Positions 1-6,261 of a DNA stretch of 14,881 nt are shown here, one piece after another (position 1 is the stretch's first letter; every line of letters starts with the position of its first letter). This stretch comes from Candidatus Colicola caccequi (lineage in GTDB: Bacteria; Bacteroidota; Bacteroidia; Bacteroidales; Paludibacteraceae), in assembly GCA_018065205.1 (NCBI GenBank), contig JAGHTR010000139.1, forward strand, positions 1 through 14,881, read 5' to 3'. The notes below the pieces were generated by a model. It was not told where the DNA came from, made no database searches, and saw nothing but the letters and a program-made list of their open reading frames with translations. A program made the translations under genes and the position numbers.

Positions 1-144
1 GAAATTTCGGATCAGGTTACCGAAGGTCTAAATACATTGATGTCCAATGTGGATACTTCGAAATTGGAAACTGTTGCAGATAAAGCCGCTACCGTTAAGA
101 CGGCTGCTACAGAATTACAAGACATCTTTGCTTTATTCAAATAA
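1..144 (+). CDS. C-terminal fragment of an unidentified protein
   Basis: Frame 1 is open from the window edge to a TAA at 142-144 and gives the last 47 residues of a protein whose start lies outside the window. The fragment is rich in Ala, Thr, Lys, Glu and Leu and reads as one or two amphipathic helices (for example VADKAATVKTAATELQDIF), with no Cys, no membrane segment and no motif that I recognise. The stop is one base before the start of the phosphatase gene, so the two are very likely cotranscribed. Codon use resembles the rest of the window. The function cannot be named from this piece; confidence is for the reading frame only. Confidence 0.75.
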   Translation, partial: EISDQVTEGLNTLMSNVDTSKLETVADKAATVKTAATELQDIFALFK

Positions 145-145
145 G

Positions 146-1465
146 ATGAAACATATATCCTATTTATTGCTGGCGGTCATCGTTTGTATGACCGCTTGCC
201 GTAATCATACGGGGAAAACCATCAATGATATCTTAACAAAAGATACAATTGATGGAGATGTTGTCGCTTTGCAATCTGCCTTAAGGGCCGATAATACCCG
301 CTTTGGCGTCACGTTGCATTCGTATGAGTTCCATCGTATTTTTGATACACCTGCTCCTAAAGGTTATAAACCGTTCTATATCAGTCATTATGGACGTCAT
401 GGTTCTCGTTCTGATTGGGGTAAAACTGCCTATATGAACGTAAAAAACGTGCTGGAAGAGGCCAAGCAAAAGGGCGTATTAACCGGAAAAGGTGAGGTTC
501 TGCTTTCAAAAACAGACTCAATCTTATTGCTGTATAATGGTATGGATGGCCGATTAACGGATCGTGGCGAAAGGGAGCATGCCCGGTTGGCAGAACGTAT
601 GTACTACCGTTTTCGTCCGGTTTTTAAGAGCAATAATGGTCAACCTATCCTTATCCAATCCATTGCCAGCAGAGTTCCTCGATGCATTATTTCTATGGCT
701 GCCTTTACCAATAGTCTGACTTCTCTCAATCAGCATATCGGCTATAATTTTGATACCGGAGATAGAATGCAGGAATATATTGATTGCTGCAAACCCGAAT
801 CGGATCGGATGAAGGCTAATATCAGGCGAATACAAGATTCCTTGATGGCACAATTGCCTTTTGATTCAACTTTTGTATTAGAGGCTTTGTTTTCGGATAC
901 CAAGGACCTTCAACTGCCTAATCTAAAGGATTTTCAAAGGGATATCTTTAATACCTGTGCAGTTGCCCAAGATTACGATATCGCGCTTAATGTATTGGAT
1001 TATATGGCTTTTGAAACGGCTTATTATTGGCAAATGAACGCCACTTATACGATTGTGCTGCGTACTTGCAATATTGTAGGTATCAGTGATGAAAGGATTC
1101 CTAATGCTCAAATAGCCGTGAATGAACTGGTGGAAAAAGCCGATGCTGCTATTGCAGATGGCATATATGTTGCCGATTTGCGTTTCGGTCACGACTATCC
1201 GTTAGTTTATTTTGTGAATCGCTTAGGCATCAGCGGAGTAGGAGAACAACTGCTGCCGGGCGAGATTGAACAGCGATGGTGGGCCCATCGAAACATCACA
1301 ATGGCATCTAACCTTCAGGTTATTTTCTATCGGTCCGATAAAAGTGAAGAAATCTTAGTCAAAGTGCTATATAACGAAGTTGAACGTCGTATTATAGGGC
1401 TTGAACCCATTAGCGGTCCTTATTATCGTTGGGCTGATGTTCGAGCAAAGTGGTGCAATAACTGA
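146..1465 (+). CDS. Histidine acid phosphatase family lipoprotein (phytase-like)
   Basis: A 439-residue secreted phosphatase of the histidine acid phosphatase superfamily, branch 2 (phytases, multiple inositol polyphosphate phosphatases). The catalytic loop is seen as GRHGSR at about residues 83-88, where His85 would form the phospho-histidine; the expected late motif is FGHD, with His349-Asp350 as the likely proton-donor pair. The proline of the classical RHGxRxP motif is replaced (RHGSRSD). The N-terminus is a lipoprotein signal: hydrophobic LLLAVIVC followed by the lipobox MTAC, with Cys18 the predicted lipidated residue, so the enzyme should sit on a membrane facing the periplasm or outside. 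I chose ATG 146 over an in-frame ATG at 47 because the longer start lies inside the upstream gene and would bury the signal peptide behind 33 residues. Substrate (phytate, sugar phosphate or other monoester) is not decided by sequence; a role in phosphate scavenging is inference. Confidence 0.88.
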   Translation: MKHISYLLLAVIVCMTACRNHTGKTINDILTKDTIDGDVVALQSALRADNTRFGVTLHSYEFHRIFDTPAPKGYKPFYISHYGRHGSRSDWGKTAYMNVKNVLEEAKQKGVLTGKGEVLLSKTDSILLLYNGMDGRLTDRGEREHARLAERMYYRFRPVFKSNNGQPILIQSIASRVPRCIISMAAFTNSLTSLNQHIGYNFDTGDRMQEYIDCCKPESDRMKANIRRIQDSLMAQLPFDSTFVLEALFSDTKDLQLPNLKDFQRDIFNTCAVAQDYDIALNVLDYMAFETAYYWQMNATYTIVLRTCNIVGISDERIPNAQIAVNELVEKADAAIADGIYVADLRFGHDYPLVYFVNRLGISGVGEQLLPGEIEQRWWAHRNITMASNLQVIFYRSDKSEEILVKVLYNEVERRIIGLEPISGPYYRWADVRAKWCNN

Positions 1466-1472
1466 TAAAAAA

Positions 1473-1504
1473 TTTGCACAAGTCAAAAAAAAACAGTACT
1501 TTTG
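1473..1504 (+). promoter_or_regulatory. Bacteroidota-type promoter of rnpB
   Basis: TTTG at 1473-1476 and TACTTTTG at 1497-1504 match the -33 and -7 elements (TTTG, TAnnTTTG) of the Bacteroidota primary sigma factor, with a 20-base spacer. Initiation about seven bases downstream falls at 1511, exactly where the P1 helix of the RNase P RNA begins, which supports both calls. Confidence 0.85.
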
Positions 1505-1510
1505 CAGTCC

Positions 1511-1850
1511 GATACAGTAGATTGGTTTGTCGCTTGTTATGGGAAGAAAGCAATTCGTTGTTTAATCCCCTAATAAGAGGAAAGTCTGGGCACTATAGAG
1601 CAACATAGCGGTTAATGGCCGTCAGGCAGTAATGTTTGGTCCCTGCTACAGAGACGAGTCCGTTGTTAGCAATAACACGGGGTGAAACGAGCATACTATG
1701 TAGTGCAATTCCATGTAAACCTGCGTTTGAGGTTGGCTCGACCGAGTGGGAGGGTAGGAAGCGATAGAATGACGCAGTAATGCGCTCATCAAGATTAATG
1801 ACAAACGCACCGCAAGGTGTACAGAACCCGGCTTATAGATCTGCTGTATC
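1511..1850 (+). ncRNA. rnpB: RNase P RNA (bacterial type A), catalytic subunit
   Basis: The catalytic RNA of RNase P, which removes 5' leaders from pre-tRNAs together with the RnpA protein. The two universally conserved blocks are visible: GAGGAAAGTCTGGGC at 1577-1591 (the common form has a C where this has the second T) and ACAGAACCCGGCTTATAG at 1821-1838, about 235 bases apart. Between them are the typical GGGTGAAACGAG and CCATGTAAACC segments. The ends are set by the P1 helix: GATACAGTAGAT at 1511-1522 pairs with ATCTGCTGTATC at 1839-1850, with one G-U wobble. The length of about 340 nt is normal for type A. A run of six T follows directly (1851-1856). The 3' 18 bases lie antisense to the end of the neighbouring methyltransferase gene. 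Confidence 0.96.
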
Positions 1851-2474
1851 TTTTTTATGAATAATGGTTAGTCCGTCGCGAAGAGGAAGAATAACTTTTT
1901 CCAAAGTATCGTTCGCCACGACGGCATCGTTAAAGACGCGCAAGCCTTGTGTTTGGGCGTCTTTGTCGTAGGAGGGGTCAATAATGTGTCCATCCCAAAG
2001 CGTGTTATCCGCTAATATCCAACCTCCTTCACGTACGTGAGGATATATAAGGTCTAAGTAGATAGGATACTCCCGCTTGTCGGCATCTATAAAAACTAAA
2101 TCAAAATCGTTGGGTAGAGTAGGAATAATCTCTTTACAATCTCCTATTTTTAGGATAATATTTTGATAATGTTTTGATGATGTTAGGTTTTTAACAATGG
2201 TCTCTCGCAACTCATCATTATGCTCTATCGTGATTAGTTCACCTCCTTCCGCTAATCCTTCGGCTAAGCAAAGCGCCGAATAACCGGTAAAAGTACCTAA
2301 CTCCAAAATACGTTTGGGACGAATCATCTGGCTAAGCATAGATAAAACTCGTCCTTGAATATGACCGGACAGCATGTGTGCGTTCAAAACGTGCTGATTG
2401 GTGTCACGATTAATGGCATGTAAAAGGGCTGATTCCGGTGAAGAATGCTGCTCAATATAATCTTCTATCGTCAT
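1833..2474 (-). CDS. SAM-dependent O-methyltransferase, COMT-like (COG4122)
   Basis: A 213-residue class I methyltransferase of the catechol/caffeoyl-CoA O-methyltransferase type. The SAM-binding motif I is ILELGTFTGYSALCLAEGL at about residues 56-74. The metal-binding and post-I motifs follow: FIDADK, with Asp acting as a Mg ligand in characterised relatives, and ADNTLW, which supplies the Asp-Asn pair. The length is typical. The natural substrate is uncertain: relatives methylate catechols or small phenolics, and one Gram-positive branch (TrmR) methylates a tRNA wobble uridine, so both a small-molecule and a tRNA role stay open. The gene is transcribed from its own promoter, divergent from the Lrp/AsnC gene. 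Its stop codon and final codons (DTADL) lie over the 3' strand of the rnpB P1 helix on the other strand. Confidence 0.9.
   Translation of the reverse strand: MTIEDYIEQHSSPESALLHAINRDTNQHVLNAHMLSGHIQGRVLSMLSQMIRPKRILELGTFTGYSALCLAEGLAEGGELITIEHNDELRETIVKNLTSSKHYQNIILKIGDCKEIIPTLPNDFDLVFIDADKREYPIYLDLIYPHVREGGWILADNTLWDGHIIDPSYDKDAQTQGLRVFNDAVVANDTLEKVILPLRDGLTIIHKKDTADL
1851..1856 (+). terminator. T-run at the 3' end of rnpB
   Basis: Six T residues follow the last paired base of P1. The 3' strand of P1 pairs with the distant 5' end instead of a local hairpin, so this is not a textbook intrinsic terminator; either the folded RNase P core acts as the pausing structure or processing makes the end. 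It lies within the coding region of the opposing methyltransferase gene. Confidence 0.45.
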
Positions 2475-2492
2475 AATTTAACAATTTGCTTG

Positions 2493-2523
2493 CAAAAGTA
2501 CAAAAAAATTTGCATATATCAAA
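2493..2523 (-). promoter_or_regulatory. Promoter of the O-methyltransferase gene
   Basis: On the minus strand, TTTG (CAAA at 2520-2523 on the plus strand) and TACTTTTG (CAAAAGTA at 2493-2500) are separated by 19 bases, matching the Bacteroidota -33/-7 consensus. The predicted start is near 2486, leaving a leader of only about a dozen bases before the ATG at 2474. It is interleaved with the promoter of the Lrp/AsnC gene. Confidence 0.75.
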
Positions 2524-2540
2524 AAAAAAAGGTAATTTTG
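2509..2540 (+). promoter_or_regulatory. Promoter of the lrp-like/trpS operon
   Basis: TTTG at 2509-2512 and TAATTTTG at 2533-2540 with a 20-base spacer match the Bacteroidota consensus. Predicted initiation near 2547 leaves a leader of about 33 bases. The -33 element sits within the spacer of the opposing promoter, seven bases from that promoter's -33 element. Confidence 0.8.
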
Positions 2541-2579
2541 CGGTCTAATTCAAAAAAATGCTGACAAATTAACATATTT

Positions 2580-3032
2580 ATGGATAAAATTGATGACTTG
2601 GATCGTAAGATCCTGAATTTAATTACACGCAATGCACGATTGCCATTTCGTGATGTTGCTGAGAAATGTGGTGTTAGCCGTGCTGCTGTTCATCAACGCG
2701 TACAAAAAATGTTTGATAATGGTGCTATTGTAGGCTCCGGCTATCAGGTTAACCCTAAAATGTTAGGTTATGACTTGTGCGTTTTGGTGGGTATTGCCCT
2801 GACGAGTGGTAAAAAATATGCCGAGGTAGTGTCTGAATTGAATAAAATTCCTGAAGTTATTGAGGAATATTACACCTTGGGCGCATATTCAATGATGATT
2901 AGAATGTATGCCAAGAACGACAAGGACTTACTGCGTTTACTCACGCAATTACAGTGCATTGAAGGCATAGCAAAGACGGAAACACTTACTTGCCTTGAAC
3001 AAGGCATCGGAAGAACACTCCCGATTGAATAA
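2580..3032 (+). CDS. Lrp/AsnC family transcriptional regulator
   Basis: A 150-residue member of the leucine-responsive/feast-famine family, full length. The N-terminal AsnC-type helix-turn-helix begins with the hallmark DDLDRKILNLI and continues through FRDVAEKCGVSRAAVHQRVQKM (about residues 23-45); the C-terminal RAM/ligand-binding domain begins near LCVLVGIAL (residue 66 onwards) and holds VIEEYYTLGAYSMMIRM. Family members bind amino acids and form octamers or other multimers that wrap DNA. Its promoter interleaves with that of the divergent O-methyltransferase gene, so one regulator could control both directions; this is inference from geometry. trpS follows nine bases downstream. Start ATG 2580 agrees with family length. 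Confidence 0.93.
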   Translation: MDKIDDLDRKILNLITRNARLPFRDVAEKCGVSRAAVHQRVQKMFDNGAIVGSGYQVNPKMLGYDLCVLVGIALTSGKKYAEVVSELNKIPEVIEEYYTLGAYSMMIRMYAKNDKDLLRLLTQLQCIEGIAKTETLTCLEQGIGRTLPIE

Positions 3033-3041
3033 GGAAGAATT

Positions 3042-4031
3042 ATGGAACGAGTAATTAGTGGAATACGCCCTACCGGCAATCTACATTTAGGTAACTATTT
3101 TGGCGCAGTAAAGAATTTCGTACGAATGCAAGATGAGTACGATTGTATGTTCTTTATTGCCGATTGGCATAGTTTGACTACGCACCCTACACCGGAAAAT
3201 ATCCGTCAGTCGGCGCGTACTATCTTAGCCGAGTATTTAGCATGTGGGATAGATCCTGAAAAAGCACCTATTTATATCCAAAGCGATGTAAAAGAAGTGC
3301 TGGAACTCTATCTCTATTTCAATATGAATGCCTATTTAGGCGAATTGGAACGCGTGACGAGTTTTAAGGAAAAAGTGCGTCAGCAACCGGATAACGTAAA
3401 TGCCGGGCTATTGACATATCCTACCTTGATGGCGGCAGATATATTGATGCACAAGGCTGATAAAGTGCCTGTCGGTAAAGACCAAGAGCAAAACATGGAG
3501 ATGGCTCGCCTATTCGCCCGTCGCTTCAATCGTATTTACAATGTTGAGTACTTTAAAGAACCCCAGAATTTCTACTATACCAAACAGGCTGTTAAGATTC
3601 CGGGATTGGATGGTAGCGGTAAGATGGGTAAGAGCAATGGTAACTGCATCTATCTGTTTGAAGATGACCAAACCATTACCAAGAAGGTAATGCGGGCTGT
3701 AACGGATGCCGGGCCACAGGCTATGAACTCTGAAAAACCAGAAGTCATCCAAAACCTATTCACTTTAATGGAAGCCGTTTCTACACCGGATACGGTAGCG
3801 TATTTCAACGACAAATGGAATACATGCGAAATCCGTTACGGAGATATGAAAAAACAACTGGCTGCTGATATATGCGCTACAGTGGCTCCTATTCGCGAAA
3901 AGATTGAAATGTATAAGAACGATGATGCTTTGCTGCAACGTATCGCCAATCAAGGTGCTGAGCGTGCTCATGAGCGTGCTGCACAAACAATCAAAGAAGT
4001 TCGGGAAATTATTGGTTTTAGAGCAAATTAA
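3042..4031 (+). CDS. trpS: Tryptophan--tRNA ligase (TrpRS)
   Basis: A 329-residue class Ic aminoacyl-tRNA synthetase that charges tRNA-Trp in the cytoplasm. The HIGH-type signature appears as PTGNLHLGNYFGA (about residues 10-22) and the KMSKS loop as KMGKS at residues 194-198, in GLDGSGKMGKSNGN. The Gly in place of Ser within KMSKS is a tolerated variant in this family. The length is normal for bacterial TrpRS. The gene lies nine bases after the Lrp/AsnC regulator, and AAGGAAG ahead of the ATG is one of the few Shine-Dalgarno-like sequences in the window. Pairing an amino-acid-responsive regulator type with a tRNA synthetase in one operon is suggestive but does not prove that the regulator senses tryptophan. 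Confidence 0.97.
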   Translation: MERVISGIRPTGNLHLGNYFGAVKNFVRMQDEYDCMFFIADWHSLTTHPTPENIRQSARTILAEYLACGIDPEKAPIYIQSDVKEVLELYLYFNMNAYLGELERVTSFKEKVRQQPDNVNAGLLTYPTLMAADILMHKADKVPVGKDQEQNMEMARLFARRFNRIYNVEYFKEPQNFYYTKQAVKIPGLDGSGKMGKSNGNCIYLFEDDQTITKKVMRAVTDAGPQAMNSEKPEVIQNLFTLMEAVSTPDTVAYFNDKWNTCEIRYGDMKKQLAADICATVAPIREKIEMYKNDDALLQRIANQGAERAHERAAQTIKEVREIIGFRAN

Positions 4032-4224
4032 GATTGCTGCAACTACTTAGACGTTGCATTGCATAGAGACCGGAAAACTCAACAGATTATTATTAACGGG
4101 AAGTCTGCCTCTTCAATGGCGCGCCGGTACTTCTTGCCGTGACCCATCGTAAGATGGTAGCGAGAGGGTGGCCGGATTACAAAGATTGGGTAAGGTCCTA
4201 AATCCTATTTTTAGGAGTTTTCTC
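4032..4224 (+). ncRNA. Candidate structured non-coding RNA after trpS (family not assigned)
   Basis: About 300 bases here hold no plausible reading frame, but the first 190 contain several inverted repeats. A hairpin TGCAAC/GTTGCA pairs 4038-4043 with 4053-4058. ACTCAA (4077-4082) can pair with TTGGGT (4186-4191, one G-U), enclosing CCGG (4124-4127) with CCGG (4172-4175), an eight-pair stem 4130-4137/4160-4167, and a capping hairpin CCATC-GTAA-GATGG (4144-4157) with a GNRA-type loop. This gives an irregular rod with a large asymmetric bulge, and a terminator-like hairpin follows. The size and shape would suit a 6S-like RNA such as the Bacteroidales-1 class, but I cannot match a conserved primary motif and found no good promoter inside the trpS end, so it may instead be a structured trpS 3' UTR. 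An alternative pairing ACCGG 4069-4073/CCGGT 4124-4128 also exists. tmRNA was ruled out by missing end motifs; the SRP-RNA hallmark was not found. Confidence 0.5.
4196..4224 (+). terminator. Probable intrinsic terminator after trpS/candidate RNA
   Basis: TCCTAAA at 4196-4202 pairs with TTTAGGA at 4210-4216 across a seven-base loop, followed by GTTTTCTC. Because TCCTA occurs twice in tandem (4196-4200 and 4203-4207), the 3' half TAGGA can also pair with the nearer copy over a TTTT loop. The stem is A/T-rich and the T-tract short, so strength is moderate at best. It separates the trpS unit from the promoter at 4264. Confidence 0.6.
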
Positions 4225-4263
4225 GAGTAAAAAGCAATGTAACGTCTTTTTTTTGCAAAAAAA

Positions 4264-4295
4264 TTTGGCTATATCAAAAATATTTTGTACCTTTG
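4264..4295 (+). promoter_or_regulatory. Promoter of the seven-gene TPR-ribH-...-manA operon
   Basis: TTTG at 4264-4267 and TACCTTTG at 4288-4295 with a 20-base spacer are a full match to the Bacteroidota -33/-7 consensus. Initiation near 4302 leaves an A/T-rich leader of about 32 bases before the ATG at 4334. It is the only good promoter I see for the whole block to 10340. Confidence 0.85.
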
Positions 4296-4333
4296 CAGCA
4301 CTATTTATGAAATAAATAAAATTAAATACTATT

Positions 4334-5011
4334 ATGGCAAAACAAAATTTCAAAAAAGAAGATGAGCAACTCGAGAATGTAAGCGAGGCTCTGAGTACTA
4401 CCGGTCAATGGATTGAGGATCACCAAAACTTGCTTTTGGGAATCGTCGCTGCTATCGCAGTTGTTGTTTTTGGCTTCATTGCTTTAAATAACTACGTGTT
4501 TAAACCTAAAGCCATTGAGGCTGGTAACGAAATCGCTAAAGCAGAGGTTTATTTCATGCAAGGCGATTGGGAGAAGGCTTTGAATGGTGATGACGCAGAG
4601 TGCATTGGCTTTGAGGAAATCGCTCATTCGTATGGCTCTTACCAACAAGGCGAACTGGCCCACTTATATGCCGGCATCTGCTACTACCAATTAGGTCAAT
4701 ACGATGAGGCTGCAGCTAATCTGCGTAAGTTCTCGGCTGATGACGTAATGGTTAATCCTGCTGCCAATCAGTTATTAGGTGACGCGTATGTTCAAATGGA
4801 CGAACTGGAGAAGGCTGTTAAGGCTTTTGATGCTGCTGCTAAGTCCGGTAACGAATTGATTGCTCCGATGAGTTTGAAGAAAGCCGGTTTGGTTTATTTG
4901 GAATTAGACAACAAACAGGCTGCTCATAAATGCTTTGTGCAGATTCGCGATAACTATCCTACGTCGCAAGAGGCTCAGGATATTGAGAAGTTTATTGCTT
5001 TAGCTCAATAA
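4334..5011 (+). CDS. Membrane-anchored tetratricopeptide repeat protein
   Basis: A 225-residue protein with a charged cytoplasmic N-terminus, one transmembrane segment at about residues 33-52 (LLLGIVAAIAVVVFGFIALN), and a helical C-terminal region exposed to the periplasm. TPR-like helices are seen in HLYAGICYYQLGQYDEAAANL and in LLGDAYVQMDELEKAVKAFDAA, each carrying the small/large residue spacing of the repeat. The architecture resembles the YfgM/TPR_21 type of single-pass protein that associates with secretion or envelope assembly machinery, but that assignment is by shape only. It is the first gene of the operon, has no visible Shine-Dalgarno, and is separated from ribH by four bases, an arrangement common in Bacteroidales. 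Confidence 0.85.
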   Translation: MAKQNFKKEDEQLENVSEALSTTGQWIEDHQNLLLGIVAAIAVVVFGFIALNNYVFKPKAIEAGNEIAKAEVYFMQGDWEKALNGDDAECIGFEEIAHSYGSYQQGELAHLYAGICYYQLGQYDEAAANLRKFSADDVMVNPAANQLLGDAYVQMDELEKAVKAFDAAAKSGNELIAPMSLKKAGLVYLELDNKQAAHKCFVQIRDNYPTSQEAQDIEKFIALAQ

Positions 5012-5015
5012 TATT

Positions 5016-5516
5016 ATGACAACGGATTTGAGTAAATACGATTCGTCCGTACTGCCTAGCGCTGACGCTCTTCAACGTCAGCGCTATGCTATTATAGTTG
5101 CGGATTGGAATAAGGAATATACTGCCCCTATGGCAGAAGGCGCAAAACAGACATTGCTGGAACATGGCGTACCACAAGAGAATATTCTGGTGCAACATGT
5201 TCCCGGAACGGTAGAATTAACCTATGCGGCAGGGCGACTTATCCCTCAGCCTAATATCAATAACCGCCATTCACGTTTTGATGCCATTATCGTAATCGGG
5301 TGTGTCATTAAGGGCGAAACACCCCACTTTGACTATGTTTGTCAGTCGGTCACTAACGGTGTGGCTATGTTGAATACGAAGGGCGTAACTCCGGTTATCT
5401 TCTCGGTATTGACTGTGCTTAACGAGAAACAAGCAAAGGAACGCTCGGGCGGTAAATTAGGCAATAAAGGCATCGAAGGTGCCGTAACGGCCATTAGAAT
5501 GGCTAATCTAGGCTAG
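5016..5516 (+). CDS. ribH: 6,7-dimethyl-8-ribityllumazine synthase
   Basis: A 166-residue lumazine synthase catalysing the penultimate step of riboflavin synthesis: condensation of 5-amino-6-ribitylaminouracil with 3,4-dihydroxy-2-butanone 4-phosphate. The substrate-binding blocks are present: VADWNKEYTAPM near the N-terminus, PGTVELTYAA, and GCVIKGETPHFDYVC, in which His104 corresponds to the catalytic histidine. The late segment VIFSVLTVLNEKQAKERSGG matches the family; Ser stands where a Gly is usual in FGVLT. The enzyme normally assembles into a pentamer or a 60-subunit cage. No other riboflavin gene lies in the window, so the rest of the pathway must be elsewhere. The next gene begins one base after the stop codon, implying translational coupling. 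Confidence 0.97.
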   Translation: MTTDLSKYDSSVLPSADALQRQRYAIIVADWNKEYTAPMAEGAKQTLLEHGVPQENILVQHVPGTVELTYAAGRLIPQPNINNRHSRFDAIIVIGCVIKGETPHFDYVCQSVTNGVAMLNTKGVTPVIFSVLTVLNEKQAKERSGGKLGNKGIEGAVTAIRMANLG

Positions 5517-5517
5517 T

Positions 5518-6255
5518 ATGAAAATCTATAAATTTGGTGGTGCTTCCGTCAAGAATGCCGAACGTATACGTCACTTGGCTGATATAATTGCCCGTGAAAA
5601 GGACGATTTAATCATCGTGGTAAGTGCGATGGGTAAAACAACCAACCAACTGGAGGAGTTTACACAAATGCTCTATCCGGATGCTACATACGAGGATAAG
5701 GACTATGACCGTCTGTATGATCAAGTTGTCTCTACGGGCGAACTGCAATCTACTCGTATTGTGTCTGCTTATCTCAATCACGCCGGAATAACTAACCATT
5801 GGATGGATATAACCGCTTTGCTAAGAACGGATGATACCTTCCGCGAAGCTAAAGTGGATAAGGCTGTCTCCCAAAAGCAAATCAAGGATTACCTTAATCA
5901 GCACCCTGCGCATATTTACGTCACTCAGGGATTTATTGGGGGCACCCAAGACGGGTTCCGCACTACCTTAGGTCGCGAAGGCTCGGACTATACCGCTGCG
6001 TTATTGGCCTATATGTTAGATGCGGATTCGGTTACGCTCTGGAAAGATGTAAGGGGTGTTTATAGTGCTGACCCTCGTAAGGTAAAGGATGCTGAACTGA
6101 TTCGGGAAATGACTTATCAGGAGGCTGCCGCTTTAGTGGAAAAAGGGGCACAGATTGTGCATAAAAAGACCTTCCAACCACTTATGGAAAAGCAAATACC
6201 TCTCTATGTTAAGCCGTTCTTGCACCCCGAAGAACAAGGAACATTAATACATTAA
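5518..6255 (+). CDS. Aspartate kinase, catalytic domain only (no ACT domains)
   Basis: A 245-residue amino-acid-kinase fold protein. Family signatures are all visible: KFGGASV at residues 5-11, VVSAMGKTTNQL near 35-46, STGE near 73-76, GREGSDYTA at 152-160, and WKDVRGVYSADPR at 175-187. These identify aspartate kinase, which phosphorylates aspartate at the entry to lysine/diaminopimelate, threonine and methionine synthesis. Ordinary aspartate kinases run to about 400-460 residues with two C-terminal ACT domains for allosteric feedback. Here the protein stops right after the kinase domain, and the next gene starts six bases later, so there is no decayed remnant. Activity without lysine or threonine feedback is therefore inferred; a different acceptor substrate cannot be excluded. 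The symbol lysC is withheld because the paralogue content of the genome is unknown. Confidence 0.88.
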   Translation: MKIYKFGGASVKNAERIRHLADIIAREKDDLIIVVSAMGKTTNQLEEFTQMLYPDATYEDKDYDRLYDQVVSTGELQSTRIVSAYLNHAGITNHWMDITALLRTDDTFREAKVDKAVSQKQIKDYLNQHPAHIYVTQGFIGGTQDGFRTTLGREGSDYTAALLAYMLDADSVTLWKDVRGVYSADPRKVKDAELIREMTYQEAAALVEKGAQIVHKKTFQPLMEKQIPLYVKPFLHPEEQGTLIH

Positions 6256-6261
6256 TCTAAT

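Noticed and set aside
47..145. Upstream in-frame start (ATG 47) for the histidine phosphatase
   Set aside because: It lies inside the reading frame of the preceding gene and would place 33 residues in front of a clear lipoprotein signal peptide; ATG 146 is the sensible start.
3501..4031. Independent promoter for the candidate RNA at the end of trpS
   Set aside because: The closest match (around TATTGGTTTT near 4010) breaks the TAnnTTTG consensus and has no TTTG 20 bases upstream.
4032..4260. tmRNA or SRP RNA in the gene-free region after trpS
   Set aside because: No tRNA-like ends or resume-codon peptide for tmRNA. GACCGGAA at 4068-4075 resembles part of the SRP loop, but the remaining conserved GGNAGCAG side is missing.
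4243..4263. Leftward promoter paired with the CAAA at 4275-4278
   Set aside because: No CAAAnnTA (-7 on the minus strand) occurs 19-20 bases away, so this site is not a divergent promoter like those at 2493-2540 and 11681-11728.
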